The notes under the pieces: generated by a model | What the model was told of the DNA's origin: nothing | The model's input: only the letters and a program-made list of their open reading frames with translations | Databases searched by the model: none | Shown: piece after piece, positions 11,930 to 23,098 of the stretch | Layout: every line of letters starts with the position of its first letter | Numbering within the stretch: position 1 is the first letter of the stretch | NCBI GenBank assembly: GCA_948567375.1 | Contig: OX419756.1 | Location: forward strand, 59,684,552 to 59,748,551 | Source: Lunularia cruciata | Lineage: Eukaryota > Streptophyta > Marchantiopsida > Lunulariales > Lunulariaceae | Length of the DNA: 64,000 bases | Reading direction: 5' to 3' | Program-made: the position numbers and the translations under genes

Positions 11930-12870
11930 CAATCCAAGTCAAAAAATTTAGGTCCACAACCTAACTTAACACATGATGCTTGGATGCCTCTAAGATGGCT
12001 AAGATGGTGATAATACCATCATAAAAACCCATAGCTCACTTTGTCTCATCAACATTGTGCTCCAACAACTACTTTAATTGCAAGTCCCATACAAGTCCAA
12101 GACCTCCCTCTCAAAAATCATATGAGCTTGGGAAACTCATTAGTGTGAGTAAAGTGGCTCTAGGCTAGCCAAAAAGATTCACCATTGCCATAAATGGCCT
12201 ATCACCCACTACTATTGTCTAAGATTGATCACCAACATCCATAATATCATCAACAATAAGATGGGCTAGGTGTTGAATCCTATAATAAGCACATTATAAA
12301 ACCTCTCTATGTAAGAGGTTTTCCAACCAAAGATGAAGATGATGAGCCCATGATCCAACTCTGATTGTATCCAACAACATGACATGTGTCATCTAAAAAT
12401 GGACTTGAAGTGTACTTGCCACCACTCATGTGCAAGAATCACCCATCAAAGGGATATTTTCCAAAATGTAGGCTAAAGAAATGGCTTGATGAACCTAGAG
12501 ATATTTTAGTATAAGTAACATCTTCCAAAACACACTAGAATGTGGATCCTATAGACCTAACCTGGCTAACACAAGTATGTCCCTAACATGGCCTTTGAGA
12601 AATCACCAAATGAATAGGACCATATCTCTCTAGATCTTGCACCCCTAGCAAGGAAATATTATTTGGTAGGGTCTTTTAGTAATCCCTCATTATTGATATC
12701 AATAATAATTCCAAATATTGATAGGCCAAGTGTGCCACATGATGTAGGAAGACTTGCCAAGCAATCTCATCTCTCTCCACATATAGATACCTCTGAACCC
12801 ATATGCATGCATATACTATTGCAACTAGTCTAATGTTGATCCCACTAAAGAACCCCAAAAGGCATACTCC
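11930..12870 (-). pseudogene. C5-cytosine DNA methyltransferase remnant of D4
   Basis: The minus frame 12858-12676 begins with a motif-I segment (GFFSGINIRL, degraded from ELFGGINTGL) followed by QRYLYVERDEIA and the HHVAHLAY block. The catalytic Pro-Cys is at 12591-12586 and is followed directly by a stop (TAG, 12585-12583), as in D1, D2 and D3. Later blocks include motif IX/X text near 11960-11930. Family assignment rests on the clearer copy D2. Confidence 0.65.
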
Positions 12871-13342
12871 CTCTATTAAATACTACCAAGCAATAAGTGT
12901 GGTATCCAAATATGAGAAGGTAACAGACTTCAGAGGCTCATTTCTACATTGGTCTCCTAGTGGTACAAAGGCTTTCATTCCAAGACTATTGCACCAATTG
13001 ATCCGCATACTATTGCACTGCTTCCTCAAAACTCCATAGTGAAACAAATTTACTTATACTCCCAATCCAAGTGATCTTCTCTAGTATTGAGGTATCTTTA
13101 GCATGGATATTTCCCTCCAATAAGTCACCAAGTCAAGAAACAAAACCATTGAAAAATGAAATTAATGCCATGGTCTTTGATTATAGTGAGCCAATACTAT
13201 CACTACTAAAGTACAACAGTATGCAACATACATATCCCTCACTTGATTGCCAACCTAGCCTATAGAAAGCTATATCCTCCCACTAGTCAATACTAAAATC
13301 CACATGGTATAACATTGCTCTACCAACTAGCACATCATATGA
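12871..13342 (-). pseudogene. Protease-to-methyltransferase linker of D4
   Basis: The reverse complement follows D1 at about 17520-17990, including the ctagttgg...tataccatgtggatt block. No known fold is recognised in this linker. The match ends abruptly at the 'catatgact' at 13333-13342, so gag and protease have been lost. Confidence 0.55.
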
Positions 13343-13374
13343 CTTTACTATTTAGGGTACTTTACTGTTGCAAT
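13343..13374. other. Short unmatched spacer between D4 and D1
   Basis: 32 bases that match neither copy. D1 begins at the next base with tgtcat. Confidence 0.5.
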
Positions 13375-15060
13375 TGTCATACCATTTGTAGTGTCACATC
13401 TAGATTGCTCGTACACTGGAGTTCCAATGATAGTAGTTAGAGTTATTTCAGAAATTTCTCAAAGACTACTTTTTGACGGTCAAATTTGGTGCTCAAGGTA
13501 CTGACTTCATAGTGGGGCCCACCATCACTTTGCGCCATTTGCACCATCGAGTGTGCCATCAATGGGACCGTTAGGGTTTCAAACCTAGCTTGAGTCTAGG
13601 AGGTATAATTTCAAAGTGCAGCTCCAGAGAGCTCACTTCTCTGATATTGAGCCTTCAAGTTCCTGGCTATAGTGGATAGAGGTTGGCGAGGTCACCTGGA
13701 TTCTCTATGCTGGAGTGGGTGTGGCTTGACTATAATCAATGTCCAATTGTTGGCAGTTTATAGAGTGACAGATCAAGTACTGATATGAGTTGAGTTGAGT
13801 TGAGAGTGGTTAACAATCTGATTACATCAGAGAAGTGAAGTCAAGGGGAAATCGGGTGCAAGAACTTTGAGTGTTGGTGGTATCTCCAAGCTCGGTGGAT
13901 CATTGGTAGCTTGATTCAAGTTCAGTTTTTCCCTAGTGTGCAAAAGCTTGTTCAATTGATGCAGATTTGGCAATAAGGCAGATGGTGTGCGGAAGCATTG
14001 GCCAATTTTTGAGCAAAGAAAGAGCAAATCTCAAGCAGTGGTTGTGATTTTGAGCTCAAGAGGTGAAGACAGGACCAATTTGTTGCAAGTTGGGCTTAGA
14101 AAGTAAGATTGAAGGTGGAGTTGGGAAGCTATTCTCGTGAATTTGTGATTTGAGAAACCCATGTTTTCAATTTGGCTTGAGTGAAGAGTTAGTGGAGGAT
14201 TTGGTGGTCAGCCAAATTTAGGGTTTATGCAGATTTTGGTTGGATTTTACGTCAGATTTTGGCCAGATTTGGAGGACTTCTGCCAAGTTGGAGGATTTTT
14301 GCAAGTTTGGAGGAAGTTCAAAGTGGCAAGAAGAAAGGCCTCATTTGGCTAAATTTTGGCGTTTAGAGGCATAGGGCTGTGGGCTATGAAGGGCCAGCTT
14401 GTTGGCATGAGGCTAGCTAGTTTAGAGTAGATCTTGGTCATTGGTTGACAAAATCTGCCCATCCTGCTAGATTGTGCACATAGGGTTTGACCCCTAGATC
14501 TCTTGTTCCTAAACTGGTGCCCTAGCCTACTAGTCCACCCTTACTTGTTGTCATAGTGATTGCACCATTGTTATCTATATACTTGTAGCTTTGGCTAGGA
14601 GAGGCAGTTTGATCCCATTCTTGGTGATCTTGGTAGCTTAGGACTTAGATACGAAATTCTCTTATGTCAAATGCCAAATGGTGGCAAAGTCAGTCCTATG
14701 TTGTTTTATGAGATGAAGGGTTTTTATTTAGATTTCTTGTGATTGGACCCCCTTTATTCTCTACTTCTTGTTTTTGCACCACATTTGTGTGAGGTGCACT
14801 GACTTTTGAGCATTGGTGCTTTGGTGTGCTCTCGGTAGTGGCAGGAAGTGATGGCCTATAGATCGTGAGAGTGTGTGTTGTGATGGTAGGTTACAGGTTA
14901 CCCTTTCCCCTAGTGTAGTTATCTCAGTTAGAGTTACATAAGTGGGTGGTGTTCCGTGGGTATTGGCACTTGGTGGTGTTGGTACTTGGTGGGGTACTTG
15001 CGGTTGCAATTTGCAATTGCAATTTGTGGTTCCGGTTTGCGGTTGTAGTTGTGGTTACTT
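13375..15060 (+). repeat. 5' LTR and leader of D1
   Basis: About 1.7 kb of non-coding sequence before gag, colinear with 47968-49740. It contains a short GAGTT pentamer tract (about 13790-13805; much longer in D2). I could not fix the LTR/leader border. A TGGTATCAA/G stretch at 15138 (49829 in D2) looks like an initiator-Met tRNA primer site, but it lies inside the open gag frame, so I do not call it. Confidence 0.6.
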
Positions 15061-15061
15061 T

Positions 15062-16690
15062 GTCACGATGGAGTTTGTTGGAGATTCCAAAGGAGTTAGC
15101 CCTGCAATACGTAGTGGGTTTACTCGGAGTGGTGCTTGGTATCAACTTGTATCTCAAGTCCCAATGATGGAGGAGATTGACTTTAAGTTGGAGTTCAACA
15201 CAAGAGCTGATTCAGTTGAGAGTGCACTTTTGTGTGTCCACACCGTTGTTGTGGGACATGGACAAGATTTATGGGGCCTCCAAAGGCCCTAGGCGTTACT
15301 CTGGTATAGTGAGTACCATTGAGTTGGATGACTTCATCCAAGAGTTTGATAGTTGGTGTGATCTACAGTAGATACAGAACCCGACTTTGTTCACACCTTT
15401 CATGGCATGGAAGGGGTTGTTTTAGCACTTGGAAGACATAACCCGACTTTGTTCACACCCTTCATGTCATGGAAGGGGTTGTTTTAGCACTTGGAGGATC
15501 TGCCAATAGATGAATACCATGAGTTCAAGAGAGCTCATTTGGAGGAGATTGAGTTATGGAGACAATATTGGTCTCCGAACTATGTCTTTATCACTTCAGG
15601 TTTGGTGGTCAGGAGTAGATCAACTATACTTACAAGTTCTAGCTCAAGTTGTGTTGGTGGAGCTAGTGGAGGTGCACTAGCTGGAGATAGTGCTACTACG
15701 AGTGGAGGTACCACTGCGGGAGGTGGTGTGGTACCGAGGTTTAACCCCATGGTGGAGTTCTTCTAGTGTTTGAGGTAGAACTACCAAGGAGTGCGGACTA
15801 ACAATCTGAGGAGCTTGCAAAAGATTCAGCGGAAGGCTAGAGAGAGCCTATGGAAGGCATACACTCGCATGAGGCGGCTGATCAGTTTCACTCAGGGAGT
15901 TACCGATGCCCAAGTAGTCCAGTTTTGGTATGGGATATTGGACAAAGAGTTGTGACATAGAGTTTGTGATGCTATGTTGTTATAGGCTACTTCACCTACT
16001 TTGGCAATTGTCTTTAGTTTGGCTGAGCGTATTGAGCTCAACATGGTAGAGGAGAGGGTGGTGGCATCTAGATTTGGTAGGGAGACCTCATCCACGATTG
16101 TGACTTCTTCTAGAGTGCAACAAAGTGCACCATGCCCAATTGGTTTTTGAGGACAAGGTGGACATCCTAGATCCTATGGAGCAAGTGGAGAACTTATTGT
16201 GGTAAGACCCTTACCTTCATTTTCGGGTCAACAGCAGCCAGTGAGTGGTGGTGTCGCTTGTTGGACTTGTGGTGGACCTCACCATAGGAGAGAGTGTACT
16301 CAGGGCAGGGGACTTGATACCTTTGGTGCATCACATCCAACATAGAGGCAATGTGAGCATTACCATAGATTTGGTCACACTAGTGACCGGTGTTTTGACC
16401 TACACACAGAGTTATAGAGTGGTAGGGCTACTATGGTAGGTAGTAGAGGAGCTCCAGTTCATGGAGGACGAGGTGATAAAGGTAGTGGTAGAGGATCTAC
16501 ACATAGTAAGAGTGCAATACCTGCCCTTACTTCTGATACAACTATGGCTACTCGGATTGAGCCGTTGGAGCAGAGATTGGCTAGTATGGCTATTGCTCAA
16601 AGGAGATCAAATTTGGGTGCTGAGGCTTCCGCCTCATATGCGGGTAATAGAGATGCTTTGGACTTCATGTGCGGAGCAGCATAGGTGGAT
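15062..16690 (+). pseudogene. Gag of D1 (broken)
   Basis: Capsid-type gag in several frames: an N-terminal block with EIDFKLEFNTRADSVES (15177 on), DDFIQEFDSW (to 15368), ELWRQYWSPNYV (about 15550), then ESLWKAYTRMRRLISFTQGV (15850-15905) and the two zinc knuckles CWTCGGPHHRREC (about 16258) and the CEHYHRFGHTSDRCF form (about 16350). In D1 the second knuckle has its second Cys changed to Tyr. A 62-bp tandem duplication (15379-15502) and several TAG codons interrupt the frame. Confidence 0.75.
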
Positions 16691-16947
16691 GCATCTTCAA
16701 CAGTGACCAGAAGTGCAGTACGTGCTTTAGAGCCTAGAGGAACATCAATGGAGTTGGACCCATAGAGAGGAGAGGTTGGGAGACAAGTCAAGCTTCCCTA
16801 GTCTTTCATGCTATCTGAGGCATTGCAGACGGCATCCATGGTTCCTAGATGTCCCAATGCAGGTGTGGTAGGTGGTGATGGAGTACATGATAGACTACTT
16901 GCTAGTCAACCACCTGCTACTATGCTATTACACAAACTAAGTCTAGC

Positions 16948-17445
16948 ATGATGTTGGGAGTGGCTCAATTGATTATGCGGCATCCTTTGTTTTTGGCCAG
17001 TGATATGTTTACATCGGAAGTTGACCCAACCCCAATGTTTTGGTTGGCTGCCATGCTTTGTGAGAGTAGGGATGATGTAGTTCCTACTACTAGAGTAGAG
17101 GTGGTTGGTAGTGGAGCTGACTTGGTTGAGGAGCATGGGATCCGTTTAGCGACCAGTGGTTTATGGCAAGTAGCAGTGGCTAGACTAGAGGAGTTGCCAA
17201 CTAGACCGGCCTTTGAGAGAGCAGGGTTCACACTTGGTGTTGTCCTATTGGATAACCACAGGGGCGTTTTCCATTTGGTGGGACCTTCAAGGAAGGTCTA
17301 TATACCACAAAGAGTCTTGTTAGACTTTGGTGTGCAGCCCTTTATGTTGGGGAAGGCTGCAATTGTTGGTCTGGAGTTACAAAAGACCGATGTGGAGAGG
17401 GGTCCATTTCAGAACCAGACATCTCTAGATGTTGGTTCAACATAG
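16948..17445 (+). pseudogene. Protease region of D1
   Basis: The open segment runs from a linker (MMLGVAQLIMRHPLF...) to the retropepsin active site RVLLDFGVQPFMLGK at about 17311-17355. The expected Asp-Ser-Gly is Asp-Phe-Gly (Asp codon 17323-17325), so the conserved Ser/Thr is lost. GLELQKTDVE follows, a typical continuation. D2 keeps Asp-Ser-Gly. The protease would have cleaved the Gag-Pol polyprotein. Confidence 0.6.
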
Positions 17446-17989
17446 TACATTACACGTGGGGAGCTTTTTGTCCAAGTTTAGCCTGGTCATTCAACTAATA
17501 GCTCGATGGTGAGAATTGAGGCTATTGCGACGATAGCTGAGTCATATGATGTGCTAGTTGGGAAGCAGTGTTATATCCAATGGATTTCAACATTGACTAT
17601 TGGGAGGAGACAACCTCCTATAGACCTGGTTGGTAGTTTGGTGAGGAACGGGTATGTCGCCTACCAATATGCTTTAGTAGTAGCAGTCTTGGCTCACTAT
17701 AGTCCGGGACCATGGCTGCATCAGTTTTAGCTTTCAGTGGTGCAGTTACTTGGCCTGGTGATTTGTTGGAGGGGAACTTCCATGTAGAGGATACTCCAAT
17801 ACCAAAGGAGATCACTCGGATTTGGGGTACGAGTGAGTTTGTTCCATCCACCTTGGATGTGCCATTGTGGAGTTGAGAGGAGGCATTGCAGCAACATGCA
17901 GATTGGTTGGTGCAATAGGCTTGGAGTGGAGCCTTCGTATCATCAAGAGATAAGTGTGAGGATGAGCTTCTAGAGTAGATTTCTTTGAC
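17446..17989 (+). pseudogene. Protease-methyltransferase linker of D1
   Basis: Colinear with D2 52080-52630. It codes for segments such as AQAIATIAE-like text, YWEET and VPSTLDVPLW. No fold recognised. Several stops. Confidence 0.5.
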
Positions 17990-18689
17990 ATCTTTGGATA
18001 CCACACTCATTGCTTGGCAGTATCCAGTAGAGGGGATATGTCTATTGGAGTTGCTTGGTGGGATTAGCACCGGACTAGCTACGGTATTACAGGCGCGTAT
18101 ACGAGTACAAAGGTACTTGTATTTAGAGAGAGATGAGACTGCTAGGCAAGTCTCTCTACATCATATGGCACACTTGGCCTACCGGTATCCATAGTTATTA
18201 CCGATGTCAGTAGTCAGAGGTTACTAGAAGGCCCTACCAGCAGACATTTCCTTATTGGAGGCGCATGACCTAGAGGGACATAGGCCTATTCACTTGGGGA
18301 TTTTTGGATGGCCATGTTAGAGACATACACGTGAGTGCTGCGGTTTGGGTCTTTAGGATCCTCGTTTTGGTATGTTTTGGGATAGTACGACATTTCTAGG
18401 TTCATCAGTCCATTTCTCCAACTTACCTTTTGGAGAACGTGCCTTTGATTGGTGATTCTTGCACCAGAGTGGTGGCGAGTACACACCAAGTCCATTCTTG
18501 GATGGACTTGCTATATTTTTAGATGAAACCAAAGTGCAATTACGGGCTCATCGCCTTCATCTTTGGTGGACAAACCTCTTACCCAAAGAGATTTTACAGC
18601 ATGCTTATGATGGGATTCAACAACTTGACCACATCCTTGTTGATGACATCTTGGATGTCGGGCGTCAGTCTTAGACGGTGGTAGTGTGT
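17990..18689 (+). pseudogene. C5-cytosine DNA methyltransferase of D1, truncated
   Basis: Motif I is LLELLGGISTGLATVLQA (18040-18093). QRYLYLERDETARQVSLHH and DISLLEAHDLE follow. The motif IV region reads HLGIFGWPC (catalytic Cys codon 18315-18317) and is followed by TAG (18318-18320). The motif VI region (NLPFGERAF in one frame, LLENVPL in another, about 18425-18450) and a motif VIII block LRAHRLHLWWTNLLP (18540-18585) are present. The copy ends before motifs IX and X. Stops after Tyr-Pro, Gly-Tyr and Gly-Leu show it is inactive. Confidence 0.75.
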
Positions 18690-20460
18690 AGACAGTACGA
18701 CTTGCATAGCTCGGATATCTTGGGTGCGGAAGGGCAGATTTCTCATATAGACTCTATTGTGGCTTAGCCCCATGTTACCTTTTTTGTCTCTCCCTTGTCT
18801 GGCTTGATGGGGTCTTCCCATCCTTTGTTTTTCCTATGTGGTTGCCTTTTTACTATGGCATTACTTAGTTTATTAGTCAGTATGCAATGTAAAAGCTATT
18901 GTGTTTAAAAAACATGCCTTGTATATCCTTACTACTTTTTGAAATAGTGTTATAAAGTCATTTACTAGAAAACAATTAGAAAGGATATACTTGAAATATG
19001 TGCTATAATTAAAGTATACATGGAGTACGAATTAATCTCATACGCATTGGAGTATGTTTAATCTACTTAGGAATTTTGTAACTTTTAAAATTTTAATAGT
19101 AGAAGATGGAAAGTATAAATGACATAATGTTAAAATGACATATCTTAAATTCCTTTTTATTTTAGCATATATAAGTAAAAATAAAATAAAATTGGACTTT
19201 GTGATACAATAAATGTAATATGAAAACTTAAGCACAATATTTACTTCAATTTGAGTTTAATAATTCATTATATATATTTTAAATTTTTGTTCATTTTGGA
19301 GTTCATATCGTAGATTTGTCGCTATAAATGTATACAGAAAATAAGTTTTTTTCTTAAGAATGTATAATATCATAATTATTTTTAATTTATCAAGTTGAAA
19401 TGTGAAAAAATATGATAAGATTAATTGAACGCTTTGTATACAATATATCCAGAATATCTGTCATTTTAAATTGATTGAAATTATAATCATTATATATTTC
19501 AATATTAAAATATAATTTGGCCTGACTAAACATATAAAGACATTATTATCAAATATTTTAGAGTTGCAAGTCTAAATAATAGGTAAAAAAAGCAAATAAC
19601 AGAAAGAATAGTTTAATTTTTATAATATAATTTATGAATAAAATTCTAATTCAGTAATAAATCGAATGAGGTAAGTGCACTCCAGGCAGCCACATCAAAA
19701 CGCCTCCATTTCAGATAGTAATTCCACCTCTCATTATATAAATTTATATCGTCGTGAAATATGGTGTCAATTCCCAGTTTTGCTAGACAACAAATGATCG
19801 TGAAGAATGCGATGAAGAAGCCATTATATGGAAGTTGGTTTTGTTTTGAGGGGCACGGGATACCGTGCTAAACATTGAATGGGGTTCATTGCCCATGAAT
19901 TTACTCGGCATTAGATCCTTTCGTAATTGAGTCTTACATGGTATTCTACCATGTAAGACTCAATTATCAAACTATTTATTCAAACTATTTTATTCAAACT
20001 ACAATTTATCAGATTCGATGGATTTAGAGATGTTTTGGCTTTCCGTAGACCTGATCTTGTGATACAGATTCAAGTAAAATATACGCCAAATGTGGGAAGA
20101 TTACGGAAACTCAAGGTCAGCTATTTGAGATGAATTTGAGGCGAATGAGTGAGACCCACCAAAATTGAGGTGAATGTCCTGAAATTTGAGATAATTGAGT
20201 TAAGAATACCGGTACAGTCACTTGATCACTGTAGCCAAGGAAGGCCTTCCTGCTTGCCTGTTAGTCGTGGGATAAGACGACACTTGGAAACACCCTCTTC
20301 AGTTTCTCCGCAGTTTTGCGTGTTGGCTTATCGAAGTTTAGGGATTTAGTGTTGTTCTGTTGTAATGTACCTAGTGTAGCAGAAAGCACCTTGAACATGT
20401 CGTCGTCATGGTTTGTCGTTTGCCTGGACCTGTTTGTAAGGTTGAGTTGATTCCGGATTC
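18690..20460. other. AT-rich intergenic region upstream of PIRL
   Basis: From the end of D1 to the likely transcribed leader of the PIRL gene I find no protein domain or LTR end. The one structured feature is the hairpin at 19924-19966. The last part (about 20160-20460) is less AT-rich and may hold the PIRL promoter; no TATA box stands out. Confidence 0.45.
19924..19966. other. Perfect hairpin, 20-bp stem with 3-base loop
   Basis: The 20 bases from 19924 are exactly complementary to those ending at 19966, with the loop TTC between. No mismatch occurs in the stem. It lies about 700 bases upstream of the PIRL start codon in otherwise unstructured AT-rich DNA. It could be a palindrome left by a transposon end, a small-RNA-type foldback or a cruciform site. 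No poly-T follows, so it is not a Pol III terminator. Confidence 0.9.
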
Positions 20461-20660
20461 TCGTGGGTCGTTATTCGTGATGATAAGTTTTGGTCGAGTG
20501 TGAGGGGTCGGAGAAAGAGACATTTGAGAGCGTTAGAGAGCGATCATTGTGTTGATTGATTTACAGCGGTTGAATCGTTGCATTGTTGGGAGATTTCCTT
20601 GGGTAGACGAAGGAGGAGGAGTATCGTATCGTTGATTGTTAAGGGTTTGCAGATTCTTAA

Positions 20661-22814
20661 ATGGCGAGTGTGGCCAGTGTCGCCGGACGACGAGCGATGC
20701 TCAAAACCCTGGGAGTTCGGCCCGGGCGAGATGCAGTCGAGAAAGCGCAAGAAACAATAAAGAAAATTGAGGTAGAGTTGGAGGAGACGTTGGAGACTCT
20801 TTCATACGCCTCTGTGCCAGCGGGAACGAATACTGAAGATTGGCGCGATCAGCAAGTGAGTTTTAGTTTTTATATGAGAGCTTGGAGTTCCCGTTTACGG
20901 CTAGAAAACACACAGTCAGCTGTTTAACATAGAACTTTCAGCGCTCTTGTAGGCCAGATCGGTCTCTGGATGAGTTCCTTGATATTCTGTGTGTCTTTGA
21001 GATTGTGGATGTTTAAGGGTTTAAGAGTTGAAATGCTCTCAACTTTGCGGTGTTCGTGTGAGATTTTGCCTGGTTGAAAGAGGAATCGTTACCGGATTAG
21101 CTTCATGGCCCGTTACCACTCCTCGTTTGACACACCACTTAGCTTCCGTTGGGCTTTGAATCATATCTTTAGATTCTGGTCTTACCTACTGCCGCTATAT
21201 TAGAATTCGTTGCATTATGTATCACCGTCCCAGGCTGCTAGGAATTACACTTGGGATGCAGCTTATGCTGCGAGGTTCATCATTTTGATTTGTAGACGAA
21301 TTTTGATTGGTGGTTTGGTCATTTGAAGGAATGTGAGGTACGAGAGACAGCTGAGAAAGAGAAGATGCCTTTCAAGGCTGTCATCCAGCTAGACGAATTG
21401 CATCAAATGTACGAAGATCAGCTGAAAAAGGAGGAACTTGAGTTAGATGGTCGCTCCAGCAAGAATGAGCATGGCATTTCCGAGATTGATCCAGGGATCG
21501 AGGAGGACGTGCATCGACTTCTACAGGATGCGCTGGAAAACAGTAGGACTGAGTTAGACTTAAAGAGTCGTGCTATGGTGCATGTGCCTGAATTCTTTGG
21601 CCGAATTAAAACCTTGACGGTACTGGATTTGTCTGGCAACCAGATTGAGGTAAGGATTTCTCTTCTTTTGTGCAGTTTATAACTGTTTTAATCCTACGCT
21701 GCAATGTTTGTTAAGTTCCGGTGGCTGTTTATTTCTCACGGTTACAGTACTTACTTTGGGTGTGCAGTCATTACCGGACGCCGTTGCTGGCCTGGAAAAC
21801 TTGGAGGTGCTCAAACTTCAAAGTAACCAACTGAAGACTCTTCCCGATTCAATTGGACTTTTGGCAAAGTTGCAGGTTCTGGATATCTCCGCCAATCTTC
21901 TGAAGTTTCTTCCTGAGAGCATTGGGCGGTGCAGGTGATCTTGTGAATTCTTTCTTTTATTGAAGAGGCTGTTAGGATGTTGCGTTTCGTTTGTTCATAC
22001 TGCGAAAATGATGGTATCATCTGATGACATCTTACCAATAGTAATTGATGGTTAGTACCGGTTAGTAGCTCGACTCTTCCCACAGTATAGACTGAGAGGG
22101 TGGTGGCGCTGATTTGGGTGCAGCTCATTGACCCTACTGGACGCCAATTTCAATCAGCTGGAGTACATCCCTACCAGCTTCGGGTTCCACTTGTCAAAGC
22201 TGGAAACTTTACATCTGCATATGAACAGCTTGGGCGGTCTTCCTTCTTCCATGGGAGAATTGAAAGCTCTCAAGTATTTGGATCTGCACTTCAACAAACT
22301 TAGGGGTCTGCCATCTACCGTAGGCAACCTTCGTCGGCTGGAGTATTTGGACTGCAGTTCCAACTTCAATGATCTGTGCCATCTCCCGGAGTCGATAGGG
22401 GATCTTGTATCCCTAACCCATTTCAATTTGAGCTACAATCAGCTTAAAGAGCTGCCTGATTCCTTTGGGAGATTGGAAAAGCTCTCTGAATTGAAACTCG
22501 ACGGGAACCCCTTGTTAGTGCCACCCATGGATGTGGTACAGGGCGGGACACAGGAGGTGCTTGAATACATGAGAGAACGACTGAAAGCCCAAATTGAAGC
22601 TGCGGAGAAAGCAACTGATTTTACCACTACTGGAGACGTACCCGTACAGGCATCATGGGTTCCTGGTTGGGCTGGTGGAGCATGGGTAGGAGAATTGATT
22701 GGAAGCGTTTATAACAACGTTGGAGGTTGGGTGGGTGGTGGTCTTCAGAGTCCCACCTCCAGCCCTCATCCGCGACCAGTCTTGAAAGATGACTACCTTG
22801 AGCAGCAGCTTTAG
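20661..22814 (+). CDS. Plant intracellular Ras-group-related LRR protein (PIRL), four exons
   Basis: Exons by GT-AG and matching phase: 20661-20855, 21329-21649 (or from 21296), 21768-21934, 22124-22814. The product has 457 residues (468 with the longer exon 2), a normal size for PIRLs. An in-frame TAA directly precedes the ATG. The N-terminal ~170 residues are polar and helical (KAQETIKKIEVELEETLETL; KAVIQLDELHQMYEDQL). About nine leucine-rich repeats follow, with the LPxxIGxLxxLxxLxLxxNxL pattern of Ras-group LRRs, such as LKTLPDSIGLLAKLQVLDIS. The tail is rich in Gly and Trp (WVPGWAGGAWVGEL) and ends in DDYLEQQL, as is typical of PIRLs. There is no signal peptide or membrane helix. PIRLs are thought to act in intracellular signalling and development, probably as protein-binding scaffolds. 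All exons are intact. It is the only gene here that appears functional. Confidence 0.92.
20856..21328 (+). other. PIRL intron 1
   Basis: The donor GTGAGT follows codon 65 exactly (phase 0). Two AG acceptors keep the frame: 21295 (behind a T-rich stretch, ATTTGTAG) and 21328 (CATTTGAAG). The first adds 11 residues rich in Trp and Phe that look unlike the polar helix around them, so I favour 21328, with modest confidence. Confidence 0.6.
21650..21767 (+). other. PIRL intron 2
   Basis: Donor GTAAGG and acceptor GTGCAG, phase 0, inside the LRR region. It joins LDLSGNQIE to SLPDAVAGL, which restores a regular repeat. Confidence 0.9.
21935..22123 (+). other. PIRL intron 3
   Basis: Donor GTGATC and acceptor GGTGCAG, phase 2. 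The split codon AG+C gives Ser, and the join reads SIGRCSSLTLLDANFN, a continuous LRR. Confidence 0.9.
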
Positions 22815-23092
22815 TGTGACGGTGTGAACTTGTTCTTTCAGGTTAGTTGCCAGCAGATTTACGTTTGGATAGTTATACTCAGCGTTACATCGCTTGTAGA
22901 CTTTTAGAAAATCTCGTTATTGCCACACTTTTTTGCCACCCAGATATGGGTACTTGTATATCAGTTCAGTCAATGAAACAATTAGGATACGAGGATTCTG
23001 TGTATAGAGTATTTAATCAAACCTTGAGATTCTGACCATGGTTGTGTCTCCTGACTGATGGAAGTCCACTGAATGGAGATGGAGTTTGAAGC

Positions 23093-23098
23093 AATAAA
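23093..23098 (+). promoter_or_regulatory. Candidate polyadenylation signal of PIRL
   Basis: Canonical AATAAA 279 bases after the stop codon, the first perfect match downstream of the gene. Plant poly(A) signals are loose, so the real site may differ. Confidence 0.5.

Larger units (their letters stand above)
7806..13342 (-). mobile_element. Ty3/gypsy family D, copy D4 (decayed)
   Basis: Minus-strand copy of the methyltransferase-bearing element. Reading from high to low coordinates it shows the protease-methyltransferase linker (13342-12870), methyltransferase (about 12870-11930), RT (about 11300-10640), RNase H (about 10600-10150), integrase (about 10000-9000), a PHD-like finger (8729-8502) and the start of the 3' LTR (8234 downward). 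Gag and the 5' LTR are missing. It is the most decayed copy, with stops every few dozen codons, but the only one here that preserves the 3' end of the coding region. Confidence 0.8.
13375..18689 (+). mobile_element. Ty3/gypsy family D, copy D1 (5' half)
   Basis: The copy starts at tgtcatacc (13375), the same edge at which D2 enters element B (47968). It runs colinear with D2 through the 5' LTR/leader, gag, protease and most of the methyltransferase. Colinearity stops at about 18689, just past 'gacggtggtagtg', within the C-terminal part of the methyltransferase. RT, RNase H, integrase and the 3' LTR are absent. Many stops break all coding parts. Confidence 0.85.

Noticed and set aside
15130-15160. 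TGGTATCAA/TGGTATCAG as primer-binding site of family D
   Set aside because: Nine bases fit an initiator-Met site, but it lies inside the gag frame, no LTR edge ending in CA precedes it, and D1 has a mismatch. Left open.
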